A stretch of 19,488 nucleotides of DNA from CAZVED01 sp964626205. Its GTDB lineage: Bacteria; Patescibacteriota; Patescibacteriia; SG8-24. The notes beneath the pieces were generated by a model, which was not told the origin of the DNA, did not search any database, and saw only the letters and a list, made by a program, of their open reading frames with translations. The first letter of the stretch is position 1, and every line of letters starts with the position of its first letter. Of this stretch, positions 1 to 7,602 are shown in pieces. A program made the position numbers and the translations under genes. The stretch is taken from the NCBI GenBank assembly GCA_964626205.1, contig CAZVED010000016.1, positions 1 to 19,488 of the forward strand, written 5' to 3'.

Positions 1-377
1 GCAAGCAACGCCCGGAGCTCGTCTGGGTCCGTGTTGGCCCCGATGAAACGGATGTCCATGGCACCCTTCTTTTTACTGCCGAGCGCGGCGACGAGCGCGC
101 GCGCACCGAGGTCGGAACCGCCGATACCGACCACGATGAGCGTGCGGAACTCTTTCTTCAGCGCGGCAGCGAGGCGTTTCGTTTCTGCCAACTCCTCCGT
201 GCGATACGGGATGGTCGCGAAACCGTACGCGCCCTCGCGGTTGTGCGCTTTCATGGCACGATGGACGACGGCAAGGCGTTTCAAAAGGCGCGCGTGCTGA
301 GCCGGAGTCTGACCGCCTTTGCCGACGGCTCGGGCATGCATGGAAGCGTGATCGTAGGAGATGAGGTGTTTCGGCAT
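1..377 (-). CDS. pgi: Glucose-6-phosphate isomerase, N-terminal part (runs off window)
   Basis: This is the first 125 residues of a sugar-phosphate isomerase that interconverts glucose 6-phosphate and fructose 6-phosphate in cytoplasmic glycolysis or gluconeogenesis. The family is recognised from the VVGIGGSDLGARAL stretch (about residues 82-95), which is the phosphosugar-binding loop, followed by FIGANTDPDEL (111-121). A KGG/AYGFATIPY region precedes it, in line with the bacterial/archaeal pgi superfamily. The ATG at 377 is the first possible start, because an in-frame TAG lies two codons upstream. The gene starts 34 nt after the stop of the nuclease gene on the same strand, so it may be the operon's last visible gene. 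A TACTAT element 8 nt before the ATG also suggests its own leaderless transcript. The catalytic C-terminal half is outside the window. Confidence 0.9.
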   Translation of the reverse strand, partial: MPKHLISYDHASMHARAVGKGGQTPAQHARLLKRLAVVHRAMKAHNREGAYGFATIPYRTEELAETKRLAAALKKEFRTLIVVGIGGSDLGARALVAALGSKKKGAMDIRFIGANTDPDELRALL

Positions 378-385
378 ATGCGGCT

Positions 386-391
386 ATAGTA
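386..391 (-). promoter_or_regulatory. Possible -10 element for leaderless pgi mRNA
   Basis: On the minus strand TACTAT lies exactly 8 nt upstream of the pgi ATG. The dihydrouridine synthase and ABC ATPase -10 elements have the same spacing. No good -35 is seen 17 nt further up (TAGCCT). A GAGGAG sequence exists but is too far from the ATG to be a normal Shine-Dalgarno. The spacing makes it worth recording; it remains a weak call. Confidence 0.4.
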
Positions 392-411
392 GCGACTTTT
401 CTCCTCGGAGG

Positions 412-1857
412 CTACGCCACCCCCACCTTCCCCGACTCCATCGCCAACCAATCCTTCAACCATCGTGTCGCGACGACGTCATCGGTGTTGTACTCGATGA
501 CCGCGTCGAGCGCGCCACGGTCCCCTTCCTCGATCCAGCGCTCGTAGTACGAAATGGAATCTCCACCACCCGTGATCTTTCCTTGCCGCTCGAACTTGAT
601 GTACGTGCCGATGTCCTTGATGCTGTAGAAATAGAGCGGGAACACGACGTCGTCTTTCACGATCTCGTTGAGATCGATGAGGCGGTCACGGAACCGTTCG
701 AGCGCTTTCGAGGATCCGTACCGCGCGGCGAGCGAGGAGAGGCGTGATGCCTCGTACGCTCCGTAGTGGTAGACCGCATACGGTTCCGGAAGCTCCGCGA
801 TCCAGTCCAGGAACGCACGCCACATCTTTTCCTCGTCCTCCGGGCGCTCGGCGAGAATCGGCACGTACGCTTCCGTTCCACCGCTTCGCACGAGGAATCC
901 GAACAGGTACTCGACCTGTCGCATCGGATCGCCTTCGATATCGAAGAAAATTTCCGTCGCGACATCGGGAAACCGCGCAGGCTTGCGGATGAGATGCGTT
1001 CCGGAAAGCAGCGCCTCCGCCTGAAGCTTGATACGCACGAGCGTCTTGTGTTTCATCGCGGTCGACGAATCCGCAAGCGCGGCAACGTCCATTGCCGCAG
1101 CGTCCGCCACGGTGCGAATGCCGGCCGCACGCAACGCCTGCATGGTCTTGCGCTTCACGTTATATAAGAGGGCGATATCGTTCGTCTCTTCGGCGAGCGC
1201 CTTGCACTCCGCGAACCACGGCGACTGTTTGCAGCCGCTCGACAAATGCGGAGCCGGACAATCCCCTGCGAGCGTCTTCCGCACTGCAGCGAGCGCCTCG
1301 CGATACTGATCATCGAACTCACGCAACGAAAACCCGATGGCAACGCGATGCCGGTTCAAAACATACCCGTACTCCGGGCGCGTTCCCTGTACGGCTTTCA
1401 GCAGATCGCCGTAGAAAGCGATCTGATACTTGTGCGCGTCATTGAGCTTCTCGGCGCTCTTGATGTCGATGGCGACGTAGTGATACGCGCCGAACCCAGA
1501 GCCCTTGTCCAAGCGTTTCTCCAAAATATCCGGCTCGCCGACCATATCTCCGGCGACGAGTACGCCGTGGTAGATACGCTCGACGCCGTCGCGCATGAGT
1601 TCCAGCGTCCGCTCGGCGCGTTCCTCCCGCGTCGCGCCCTGCACCTCCACGTACTCCTGGTCCGCGATGACGTCGCGCTCGTGCGCGATACCCTGCTCCA
1701 AGAGTCGCATCTGAAAATCCGATGGCTCCTTCTTCTTCTCCGGGTCACCGAACCGGTCGAACCACAGCCAATGCGGGCACGCGTGGTACTTGAAGAACAT
1801 GCTCGCGTGGATTTCTGGCGGGGTGTCGGCGTGGCGTGCTGGCATAGGTACGATCAT
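412..1857 (-). CDS. TM0106-family RecB-like nuclease with RNase H-fold exonuclease domain
   Basis: A 481-residue predicted DNA-processing enzyme with two nuclease modules. The N-terminal PD-(D/E)XK fold shows GEPDIL (107-112) and IDIK (130-133), then a Q and Y further on. Cys27 together with Cys200, Cys209 and Cys218 resembles the Cys arrangement that holds a 4Fe-4S cluster in Cas4/AddB-type nucleases. A helix-hairpin-helix-like stretch follows (about 228-285). The C-terminal RNase H-like (YprB/RNase_H_2) domain begins FFDIEGDP (304-311), with D395 and a terminal YNTDD (456-460) as likely metal ligands. This two-domain order matches the TM0106 putative nuclease family. Its cellular role is not established. 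The start ATG overlaps the stop of the upstream permease (ATGA), which implies translational coupling. M5 is an alternative start. The functional link to the transporter is unclear. Confidence 0.87.
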   Translation of the reverse strand: MIVPMPARHADTPPEIHASMFFKYHACPHWLWFDRFGDPEKKKEPSDFQMRLLEQGIAHERDVIADQEYVEVQGATREERAERTLELMRDGVERIYHGVLVAGDMVGEPDILEKRLDKGSGFGAYHYVAIDIKSAEKLNDAHKYQIAFYGDLLKAVQGTRPEYGYVLNRHRVAIGFSLREFDDQYREALAAVRKTLAGDCPAPHLSSGCKQSPWFAECKALAEETNDIALLYNVKRKTMQALRAAGIRTVADAAAMDVAALADSSTAMKHKTLVRIKLQAEALLSGTHLIRKPARFPDVATEIFFDIEGDPMRQVEYLFGFLVRSGGTEAYVPILAERPEDEEKMWRAFLDWIAELPEPYAVYHYGAYEASRLSSLAARYGSSKALERFRDRLIDLNEIVKDDVVFPLYFYSIKDIGTYIKFERQGKITGGGDSISYYERWIEEGDRGALDAVIEYNTDDVVATRWLKDWLAMESGKVGVA

Positions 1858-3026
1858 TCTGAACGGAGCGAGGTAATCGGGTCAACTTTCGCCGCCTTGC
1901 GCGCGGGGTAGATGCCGAAGATGATGCCGATGGCCGACGAGACGAGTGCGGCCGCGCCGAACGCCGGCAACGAGATGACGAACGGCACGTCGAACCCGCT
2001 CGATCGCGCGAAGAACACCGCGGCGACGGTTGCCGCGACGGCGACGCTGCCGCCAAGCATGCCACCGACCGTCGTCAGCACGACCGACTCCGCGAGGAAC
2101 TGCGCGCCGATTTCCGCATCCTTCGCACCGAGCGCTTTGCGCAGGCCGACTTCGCGGACGCGCTCGGCGACGGCGACAAGCATGATGGTCATGATGCCGA
2201 TACCGCCGACAAGCAGCGAGATGGCGGCAAGGAAGCCAAGGAGCACGGTTACCGCGCCAGTGACTGACTGAATCTGTCCAATGATCTCCATCGCGGTGAT
2301 GAGCTGGAAGTCATCCTTCGCCGGGTCGGTAATGCCGTGACGTCGCCGAAGAATACGCGTGATGTCGTCCGTCGCCTGCGGGATGAGCGCGACATCCGTG
2401 ATCTTCACGTTGATTTCGTTCAGACGGTCCGTGCCAGCGAGACGCTTCTGCACGAGCTGCAGCGGCATCATGACGATGGAATCGAAGTCGAAGAACGCCA
2501 CGGTCCCGCGCGATTCGAAGACACCGATGACGGTCGCTGAAACATCCTTGATACGGACCTTCTGGCCGATGGGATCGCGTGGACCGAACAGCCGACGCGC
2601 GGCCGTGGGTCCCAAAACCACGACCTGCGCCATCGCGCGATCCTCGGCTTCGGTAAAGAACCGCCCGGATGCGACCTTGGACTGCGGATCAAAAGCGGCG
2701 TAGTTGGCGGTCGTACCGAAAATCATCGACGTGAAGTTCCGATCGCCTGCAGAGAGGACGCCTTGTGCGGTACGCGACGCCTGCACGGCGACGGTATACG
2801 GAAGGACTGCAGGGTCCGCAAGCGCACGAACGTCGTCGAGCGTCAAGGAAGAATCCCCCGCTCCGGACGCCTGATCGAACAACGAACCGCGCGCGGCAAG
2901 ACCCGGGGTCTTCGGCTGCACGGAAACGTAGTCGTTACCGAACGCGGAAATCTCGTTCGTGATGTACGCGCGGAGACCCAAGCCCATCGAGACGATGAGC
3001 GTCACCGAAAACACGCCGATGACGAT
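1854..3026 (-). CDS. MacB/FtsX-like ABC permease B, 5' end lost in gap
   Basis: C-terminal 390 residues of a MacB-type ABC permease. What remains begins inside the first membrane helix (IVIGVFSVTLIVS), continues through the extracytoplasmic MacB_PCD-like domain (about 200 residues), and ends with the three FtsX-type membrane helices. The coupling motif REVGLRKALGAK before the third helix and the ending YPARKAAKVDPITSLRSE are typical of the family. By alignment to permease A, about 27 N-terminal residues are missing in the N run. The two permeases are clearly paralogous (both have RRRHxIxDPxKDDF and SLLVGGIxIMxIM), so they likely pair as a heterodimer around the ATPase. The 3' end overlaps the nuclease start by 4 bp. 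Substrate is unknown; MacB relatives act as mechanotransmission or peptide/lipid transporters. Confidence 0.87.
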   Translation of the reverse strand: MVIGVFSVTLIVSMGLGLRAYITNEISAFGNDYVSVQPKTPGLAARGSLFDQASGAGDSSLTLDDVRALADPAVLPYTVAVQASRTAQGVLSAGDRNFTSMIFGTTANYAAFDPQSKVASGRFFTEAEDRAMAQVVVLGPTAARRLFGPRDPIGQKVRIKDVSATVIGVFESRGTVAFFDFDSIVMMPLQLVQKRLAGTDRLNEINVKITDVALIPQATDDITRILRRRHGITDPAKDDFQLITAMEIIGQIQSVTGAVTVLLGFLAAISLLVGGIGIMTIMLVAVAERVREVGLRKALGAKDAEIGAQFLAESVVLTTVGGMLGGSVAVAATVAAVFFARSSGFDVPFVISLPAFGAAALVSSAIGIIFGIYPARKAAKVDPITSLRSE

Positions 3027-3126
3027 NNNNNNNNNNNNNNNNNNNNNNNNNNNNNNNNNNNNNNNNNNNNNNNNNNNNNNNNNNNNNNNNNNNNNNNNNN
3101 NNNNNNNNNNNNNNNNNNNNNNNNNN
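3027..3126. other. Assembly gap of 100 N between two permease genes
   Basis: A run of exactly 100 N, a conventional placeholder for a gap of unknown size. Permease A breaks off just after its GLRKAVGA motif and permease B resumes inside its first helix. Using each paralogue to measure the other, about 86 codons plus a stop of A and about 27 codons of B are missing, so roughly 340 nt or more should be here. The reading frame stays open across the N run only by chance. Confidence 0.97.
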
Positions 3127-4103
3127 ATCCTCCCCCGTCGCGCGCCGACCGCTTTCCGCAGGCCGATCTCGCGCGTCCGTTCGCGCACCGCGACGTACAT
3201 GATGTTCATGATGTTAATACCGCCGACGAGCAGCGAAATAGCGGTGACTGCGAGCAGGAACCCTTTGAACGCGCCCGTGACGTTGCCGAGAATGCTCACT
3301 GCTTGGTCGGTGCTCCGCACGGAAAAATCATCCTTCGACGGATCGTCGATACGATGCCGACGGCGAAGGAGCTCTTCGGTCGCCTGGCGAACCGACGCGA
3401 TGTTCGCCGCCTCATCTACCTTGACGCGGACAAAGTGCGCGTAGTCGATACCAAAGAGCAGGCGTTGCGCGGTCGTGAACGGCACCATGACGATGCCGTC
3501 CTGGTCCTGTAGCAGCGACCCACCGCGCTTCTTCGTAATGCCGATGACCTCGAACGTGACCTCCTTCACGCGGACGCGCTGCCCGATAGGATCCGACGAC
3601 CCGAAAAGATCCTCCGCCGTCTGCGGACCGATGACGGCGACGCGCGCGAAACTCCCCACATCCTCCGCGCTGAAGAACCTCCCGCGCTCGACCTCCGTCT
3701 CTTCGACGGCCGGGAGGCGTTCGTTCGTCCCCTGTACCACGAGCACGCGCGATTCGCCGCGGTACGTGACCGGCATGGTGCCACGCACGTACGGTGTCGT
3801 CGCAATGACGTTCGGCAGCGCGGCTAAGGCGCGCGCGTCAGCGGCAGTCAGCGTCTTTACGACGATGCCGAACGCGATTGCTGGCGGGCCATTCTCGTCG
3901 CTGCCGCCTGGTAGGATGCCGATGAGATTCGTCCCGAATGACGAAACCTGGTCGACAATGAGCTTCTGCGCGGATAGGCCAATCGCCGAAACGGCAAGCG
4001 TCGACATCACCCCGATGATGATGCCGAGCATGGTCAGGATCGTGCGACTCTTTGCCGCAGCGAGCGACCGGAGCGAATAGAGGTAGTCGCGAAAGATGGT
4101 CAT
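3127..4103 (-). CDS. MacB/FtsX-like ABC permease A, 3' end lost in gap
   Basis: First 325 residues of a MacB-type permease. It has a cytoplasmic N-terminal helix (FRDYLYSLRSLAAAK), the first membrane helix (ILTMLGIIIGVMSTLAVSAI), and a periplasmic/extracellular MacB_PCD-like domain containing GxxRVLVVQGTN and RGRFFSAEDV. A second membrane helix (LLAVTAISLLVGGINIMNIM) follows, and then the REIGLRKAVGA coupling motif, where the contig breaks. The last two helices are absent because of the N run, not because of a mutation. Its ATG overlaps the ATPase stop (ATGA, 4 bp), a strong sign that the two are made together. It is the first of a tandem pair and presumably forms a heterodimer with permease B. 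Confidence 0.9.
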
Positions 4104-4780
4104 GAGGAAGAGACGATGCGGCCGTCCTTCATGCGCACGATGCGCTTGGCATACCGACCGATGTCGTCCTCGTGCGTGACCATGATGACGGTATTTCCTT
4201 CCTTGTTGAGCTCGACGATGAGATCCATCACCTCGTCACTGGTCTTGGAGTCGAGGTTGCCGGTCGGCTCGTCCGCAAGGATGAGCGACGGCTCGTTGAT
4301 GAGCGCACGAGCGATCGCAGTACGCTGCATTTCGCCGCCGGAAAGCTGGTTGGGTTTGGAGTCGATGCGATGCGACAAACGAACCTTGTCGATGAGCATG
4401 AGCGCCCGCTCACGCGCGCGGACCGGATCGACGTTCTTGGAATACGCGGTCGGGAGCAGCACGTTCTCGAGCACCGTGGTGCGCGGCAACAGATTGAACG
4501 CTTGAAAAACGAAACCGACGCTACGATTCCGGATTTCGGCGCGCGCGTCTTCGGACAAGGTCGTGGTGTCGACACCGTCGAGCAGGTACTTCCCCGACGT
4601 GGGACGGTCAAGGAACCCGAGGGTGTGCAGGAGCGTGGACTTACCGCAGCCGCTCGGACCCATGATCGCGATGAACTCGCCGCGCTCGACCGTCAGGTCG
4701 ACACCGGCCAACGCGTGAACCACGGAGTCGCCTTGGACGTACTCCTTGATCACGTTCTGCAATGCGATGACGACGGACAT
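4100..4780 (-). CDS. MacB/LolD-type ABC transporter ATPase
   Basis: A 226-residue nucleotide-binding subunit with every canonical motif: Walker A GPSGCGKST (41-49), Q-loop Q93, signature LSGGE (146-150) followed by MQR, Walker B LILADEP with GNLD (166-177), and H-loop H203 in VTHE. The IMGPSGCGKSTLLHTLGFLD and LADEPTGNLDSKT patterns are those of the MacB/LolD/FtsE group, where the ATPase is a separate polypeptide from an FtsX-like permease. It sits 7 nt after the membrane fusion protein gene and overlaps permease A by 4 bp, so the complex is encoded in one operon. No clear Shine-Dalgarno precedes the ATG, so translation probably depends on coupling to the upstream gene. Confidence 0.96.
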   Translation of the reverse strand: MSVVIALQNVIKEYVQGDSVVHALAGVDLTVERGEFIAIMGPSGCGKSTLLHTLGFLDRPTSGKYLLDGVDTTTLSEDARAEIRNRSVGFVFQAFNLLPRTTVLENVLLPTAYSKNVDPVRARERALMLIDKVRLSHRIDSKPNQLSGGEMQRTAIARALINEPSLILADEPTGNLDSKTSDEVMDLIVELNKEGNTVIMVTHEDDIGRYAKRIVRMKDGRIVSSS

Positions 4781-4787
4781 GGCAGCG

Positions 4788-6473
4788 TCAGTTCGTCCCT
4801 GTCACGACAAGCTCCCCTTCGGATAACCCGGAGATGACCTCGGCGTGCTGGTTGTTCTCGATACCGAGCGTTACTTCGCGCTCGACAGGCGCACCATCCG
4901 TAAGGACTTCCACGTACGTCTTGCCGTCGCGCTCACGAAGCGCGCGAAGCGGTACGCGGACCACGTCATCGCGGCGCGCGGCTTCGATGGACAGGTTCGC
5001 GGTCATGCCGGAACGGAGACGTTCGTCCTCGACATCGAAGACAACCTTGGTCTGATAGAAGATAACACCTTCGAGGACTTTTTCCGCCGGATCGATGAAC
5101 GCGATCGTACCGGTCCAAATCTCGGAGATCGGGAACGCATCCAACGTGATGCGTACCGGCTGCTGAATCGCGATCTTGGCGATATCGACCTCGGAAACGT
5201 TCGCGACGATCTCGAAACGGCCTTTGCCGTTCACCGTCACCGCGACGACGGATGGCTGTGCCGTCTCCCCCGGCTCCACGCCGACGCGCGTAATGACGCC
5301 GTCGAGCGGGGAAAGGATGCGACGTTTAGACAACTCAGTGAGCAGGCCGGAGAGCGCGGCCTCCTCTGCCGCGACGAGCGCGCGCTGCGAAGCAATGGCC
5401 TCGGGCCGCGAACCGGACGTCCTGAGCGAAAGGTCCGCCTGCGCCTGCAGGAGCGACTTCTCTGCGGTGTCGACCGCGAACGCTGCGGAGGAAAGCGCGG
5501 CCTGCGCGTTCGCGATGTCGTTAGCGCTCACCTGCGTCTGCAGATCCACGGACGCCTTGCCGGCAGCGAGTGTCTGCAGTGTCGCATCGACGGACGCGAT
5601 CGCGCTCCCCACGTTCGCCTGGTACGTCGCGAGCGTGGACGAAGAGATGCCGGATGCTGACGACAAGACCGTGCGCGCAGCTTCAAGATGCGTCTTGACC
5701 GCAACAAGGTCGGAGACGATGCCAGCGTACGCATCAAGCGCCGCAGCCGACGTGCCGACGAGTTTTACCGTGGCAACGGTAGGCACGAGATGCACGAGCT
5801 TTGCCTTCGCCGCCGTGCGGGTGGCGATGGCATTCGTCTCCGCAATGGCGTTCAACGACGTGAACGTCAGGAAATTATCCGTCGTGAACAACGGTGCGGA
5901 CAAACGATCGATGGCGTCCGTCGCGGCCGTCACCGCGTCACCATACGCGAGCAGGAAAGCGTCGAGCTTGCCTGCCATCTGCGCGTCGGCGCGGGAAACA
6001 GCGTTCGCGTAGGTAATCTGCGCGTCGGCTTCCGCGGAAATCGCGGCGTCGCGGCGAGAGCGTGCCGTAGCAACAGCGGCTTCAGAGGCCGCGACTTCCT
6101 GCGGCGTCGCGCCAGCGACAGCTTCGGCAAGGCGCGCGCGGGCGGAATCGACCGCTGCGCGTTGCGAAGCGATGCGCGATTGCACGTCGCGAGCATCGAG
6201 CTCGATGAGCACGTCACCAGTGACGACCTCGTCGCCTTCGGTGACATGCACGACCGTGACCCTGCCGACGACTTCCGGCTGGAGATCGATCCGCTTGAAC
6301 GGTGCGATAGAGCCGGTAACGCTCACTTCTTGGACGACCGGGCCGCGATCGGCCGCGAGCGTTTCATAGGTGATTTCCGGTTCGCGAGTCATGGCAAAGG
6401 CGATGCCTCCCACAGCAACGACCGCGAGTGCGGAAAACATCACTTTCTTGGAAAAAAGGGAAGAAAACGACAT
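4788..6473 (-). CDS. HlyD/MacA-type membrane fusion protein with very long helical hairpin
   Basis: A 561-residue adaptor for the ABC transporter encoded downstream. It has a short cytoplasmic N terminus and one membrane anchor (about residues 10-28). A first lipoyl-like half motif follows (VVGRVTVVHVTEGDEVVTGD, 68-87), then an alanine-rich helical region (about 92-386), and the second lipoyl half (RILSPLDGVITRVGVEPGE, 385-403). The beta-barrel and membrane-proximal domain close the protein. Typical MacA proteins are near 370-400 residues, so the hairpin is much enlarged; internal similarity (TPQEVAASEAAV, RPEAIASQRALV) lies at its two arms. No TolC-like partner is seen here, as expected for a single-membrane cell. 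It is the first gene of the operon, about 34 nt after a predicted transcription start; its Shine-Dalgarno is weak. Confidence 0.92.
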   Translation of the reverse strand: MSFSSLFSKKVMFSALAVVAVGGIAFAMTREPEITYETLAADRGPVVQEVSVTGSIAPFKRIDLQPEVVGRVTVVHVTEGDEVVTGDVLIELDARDVQSRIASQRAAVDSARARLAEAVAGATPQEVAASEAAVATARSRRDAAISAEADAQITYANAVSRADAQMAGKLDAFLLAYGDAVTAATDAIDRLSAPLFTTDNFLTFTSLNAIAETNAIATRTAAKAKLVHLVPTVATVKLVGTSAAALDAYAGIVSDLVAVKTHLEAARTVLSSASGISSSTLATYQANVGSAIASVDATLQTLAAGKASVDLQTQVSANDIANAQAALSSAAFAVDTAEKSLLQAQADLSLRTSGSRPEAIASQRALVAAEEAALSGLLTELSKRRILSPLDGVITRVGVEPGETAQPSVVAVTVNGKGRFEIVANVSEVDIAKIAIQQPVRITLDAFPISEIWTGTIAFIDPAEKVLEGVIFYQTKVVFDVEDERLRSGMTANLSIEAARRDDVVRVPLRALRERDGKTYVEVLTDGAPVEREVTLGIENNQHAEVISGLSEGELVVTGTN

Positions 6474-6513
6474 GGGCTCGAGACAACCGGATTATGGAGT
6501 GACTACTAGAGGT

Positions 6514-6542
6514 ATTTTAGCAAAAATAAGCTCAAATGGCAA
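6514..6542 (-). promoter_or_regulatory. Sigma70-type promoter of the MacA/MacB-like operon
   Basis: Read on the minus strand: TTGCCA (6542-6537), a 17-nt spacer, then TAAAAT (6519-6514). Transcription would start near 6507, giving a leader of about 34 nt before the membrane fusion protein ATG at 6473. It is back to back with the plus-strand promoter of the dihydrouridine synthase gene. Confidence 0.75.
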
Positions 6543-6560
6543 CCGCCGTTCCCTTCACCC

Positions 6561-6589
6561 TTGCCATGAACGTGATTTTTCCGTATGCT
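6561..6589 (+). promoter_or_regulatory. Promoter for leaderless dihydrouridine synthase mRNA
   Basis: TTGCCA (6561-6566), a 17-nt spacer, and TATGCT (6584-6589). Only 8 nt separate the -10 from the ATG at 6598, so transcription should begin at or within a couple of bases of the start codon. No Shine-Dalgarno is present, in agreement with a leaderless mRNA. Confidence 0.75.
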
Positions 6590-6597
6590 GAGCCATT

Positions 6598-7560
6598 ATG
6601 TTGGACTGGTCCGCACAGCAACGCCCCATCATCGCGCTCTCCCCCATGGCCGACATGACGGACTCGGCGTTTTGCCGTATCGCCAAACGCTTCGACGCAC
6701 CCATCGTGTTCCGCGAGATGATCAGCGCAGAAGGGCTCGTGCACGGCAGCGAGCGATCGCTCGCCATGGGCGCGTTCCATACCACGGAACGCCCCATCGT
6801 GCAGCAGCTCTTCGGAGCAGACCCTGCGAGCATGGCGGAGGCCACGCGAATGATTGATGAAGCCTACGACCCCGACGGCTTCGACATCAACATGGGCTGC
6901 CCGGTCTACAAGATCACCTCGAACTTCAACGGAGCGGCGTTAATGAAAGATGCCGCGCGCGCCACGGCCATCATTACCGCCATGCGTGCCGCGACCACGA
7001 AGCCTGTCTCGGTAAAGATCCGTCTCGGTTGGTCCAATCCGACGGAGTGTCTGGAGTTCATCAAGGTCGTCGAAGCAGCAGGAGCCGCGCTCGTCACCAT
7101 CCATGGGCGCACCAAAGAGCAAGGCTACTCCGGCGTCGCGGACTGGGAGATGATCGGCCGCGCGAAACAGCAAGTGCAGATTCCCGTGCTCTGTAACGGC
7201 GACGTCCACTCCGCCGCAGTCGCACCGAAGGCGCTTGAGGTTTCTGGCTGCGACGGCATCCTCATCGCGCGCGGAGCACTCGGTGCGCCGTGGATCTTCC
7301 GCGAAATCCGCCAAGCGCTCGCCGGTGAGGCCATTACGCCGGTTACCGAAGCAGAGCGCGTCGCAACCGTCCGCGATCATGCCGTGCTCCACGAGGCAGC
7401 GGAAGGAAACCTCGTCTCGTTCCGTAAACACCTCACTTGGTATTTCAAGGGTGCGCGTGGCGCGAAGGCATTCCGCGAGCGATTCATGGCCGTCTCGACG
7501 ACCACCGACCTCTTCCCGATTCTTGACGACTATCTCGCAAGTGCGGAGGTTACGATCTGA
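6598..7560 (+). CDS. dusB: tRNA-dihydrouridine synthase (DusB-like)
   Basis: A 320-residue FMN enzyme that reduces uridines in the tRNA D-loop using NADPH. The TIM-barrel motifs appear in order: SPMADMTDSAF (15-25, FMN-binding start), DINMGCPV with catalytic Cys101 (96-103), VKIRLGW with Lys140 (139-145), VTIHGRT with His169 (166-172), CNGDV (199-203), and ARGALGAPWIF (224-234, FMN phosphate loop). A C-terminal helical tRNA-binding domain follows, including FRKHLTWYFKGARGAKAFRERF. Length is normal. The subfamily (DusB rather than another Dus) is a family-level guess. It is a single-gene unit with its own promoter and terminator, and is probably translated from a leaderless message. Confidence 0.95.
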   Translation: MLDWSAQQRPIIALSPMADMTDSAFCRIAKRFDAPIVFREMISAEGLVHGSERSLAMGAFHTTERPIVQQLFGADPASMAEATRMIDEAYDPDGFDINMGCPVYKITSNFNGAALMKDAARATAIITAMRAATTKPVSVKIRLGWSNPTECLEFIKVVEAAGAALVTIHGRTKEQGYSGVADWEMIGRAKQQVQIPVLCNGDVHSAAVAPKALEVSGCDGILIARGALGAPWIFREIRQALAGEAITPVTEAERVATVRDHAVLHEAAEGNLVSFRKHLTWYFKGARGAKAFRERFMAVSTTTDLFPILDDYLASAEVTI

Positions 7561-7562
7561 CG

Positions 7563-7587
7563 AAGAGGACGTAAACGTCCTCTTTTT
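7563..7587 (+). terminator. Rho-independent terminator after dus gene
   Basis: Stem AAGAGGACG (7563-7571), loop TAAA, and CGTCCTCTT (7576-7584), running into a T tract that ends at 7587. It begins directly after the stop codon. The last T of the tract is also the first base of the extended -10 of the next gene. Confidence 0.9.
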
Positions 7588-7595
7588 GGTATACT
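7587..7595 (+). promoter_or_regulatory. Extended -10 promoter, leaderless pilin-like gene
   Basis: TGGTATACT gives TG-N-TATACT, an extended -10. The position where a -35 would lie is inside the preceding terminator stem and does not match TTGACA. The ATG at 7603 is 7 nt past the -10, so the transcript should start at the start codon. No Shine-Dalgarno is visible. Confidence 0.65.
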
Positions 7596-7602
7596 TCCCT
7601 CC

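Noticed and set aside
1246..1911. Plus-strand frame opposite the nuclease gene
   Set aside because: Antisense shadow of a well-supported gene; no start signal or motif.
1854..4103. A single 749-residue reading frame across the N run
   Set aside because: It contains the 3'-truncated part of one MacB-like permease and the 5'-truncated part of another; membrane-helix order and missing segments show two genes.
5688..6509. Plus-strand frame opposite the membrane fusion protein
   Set aside because: Antisense shadow; product is Arg-rich without motif.
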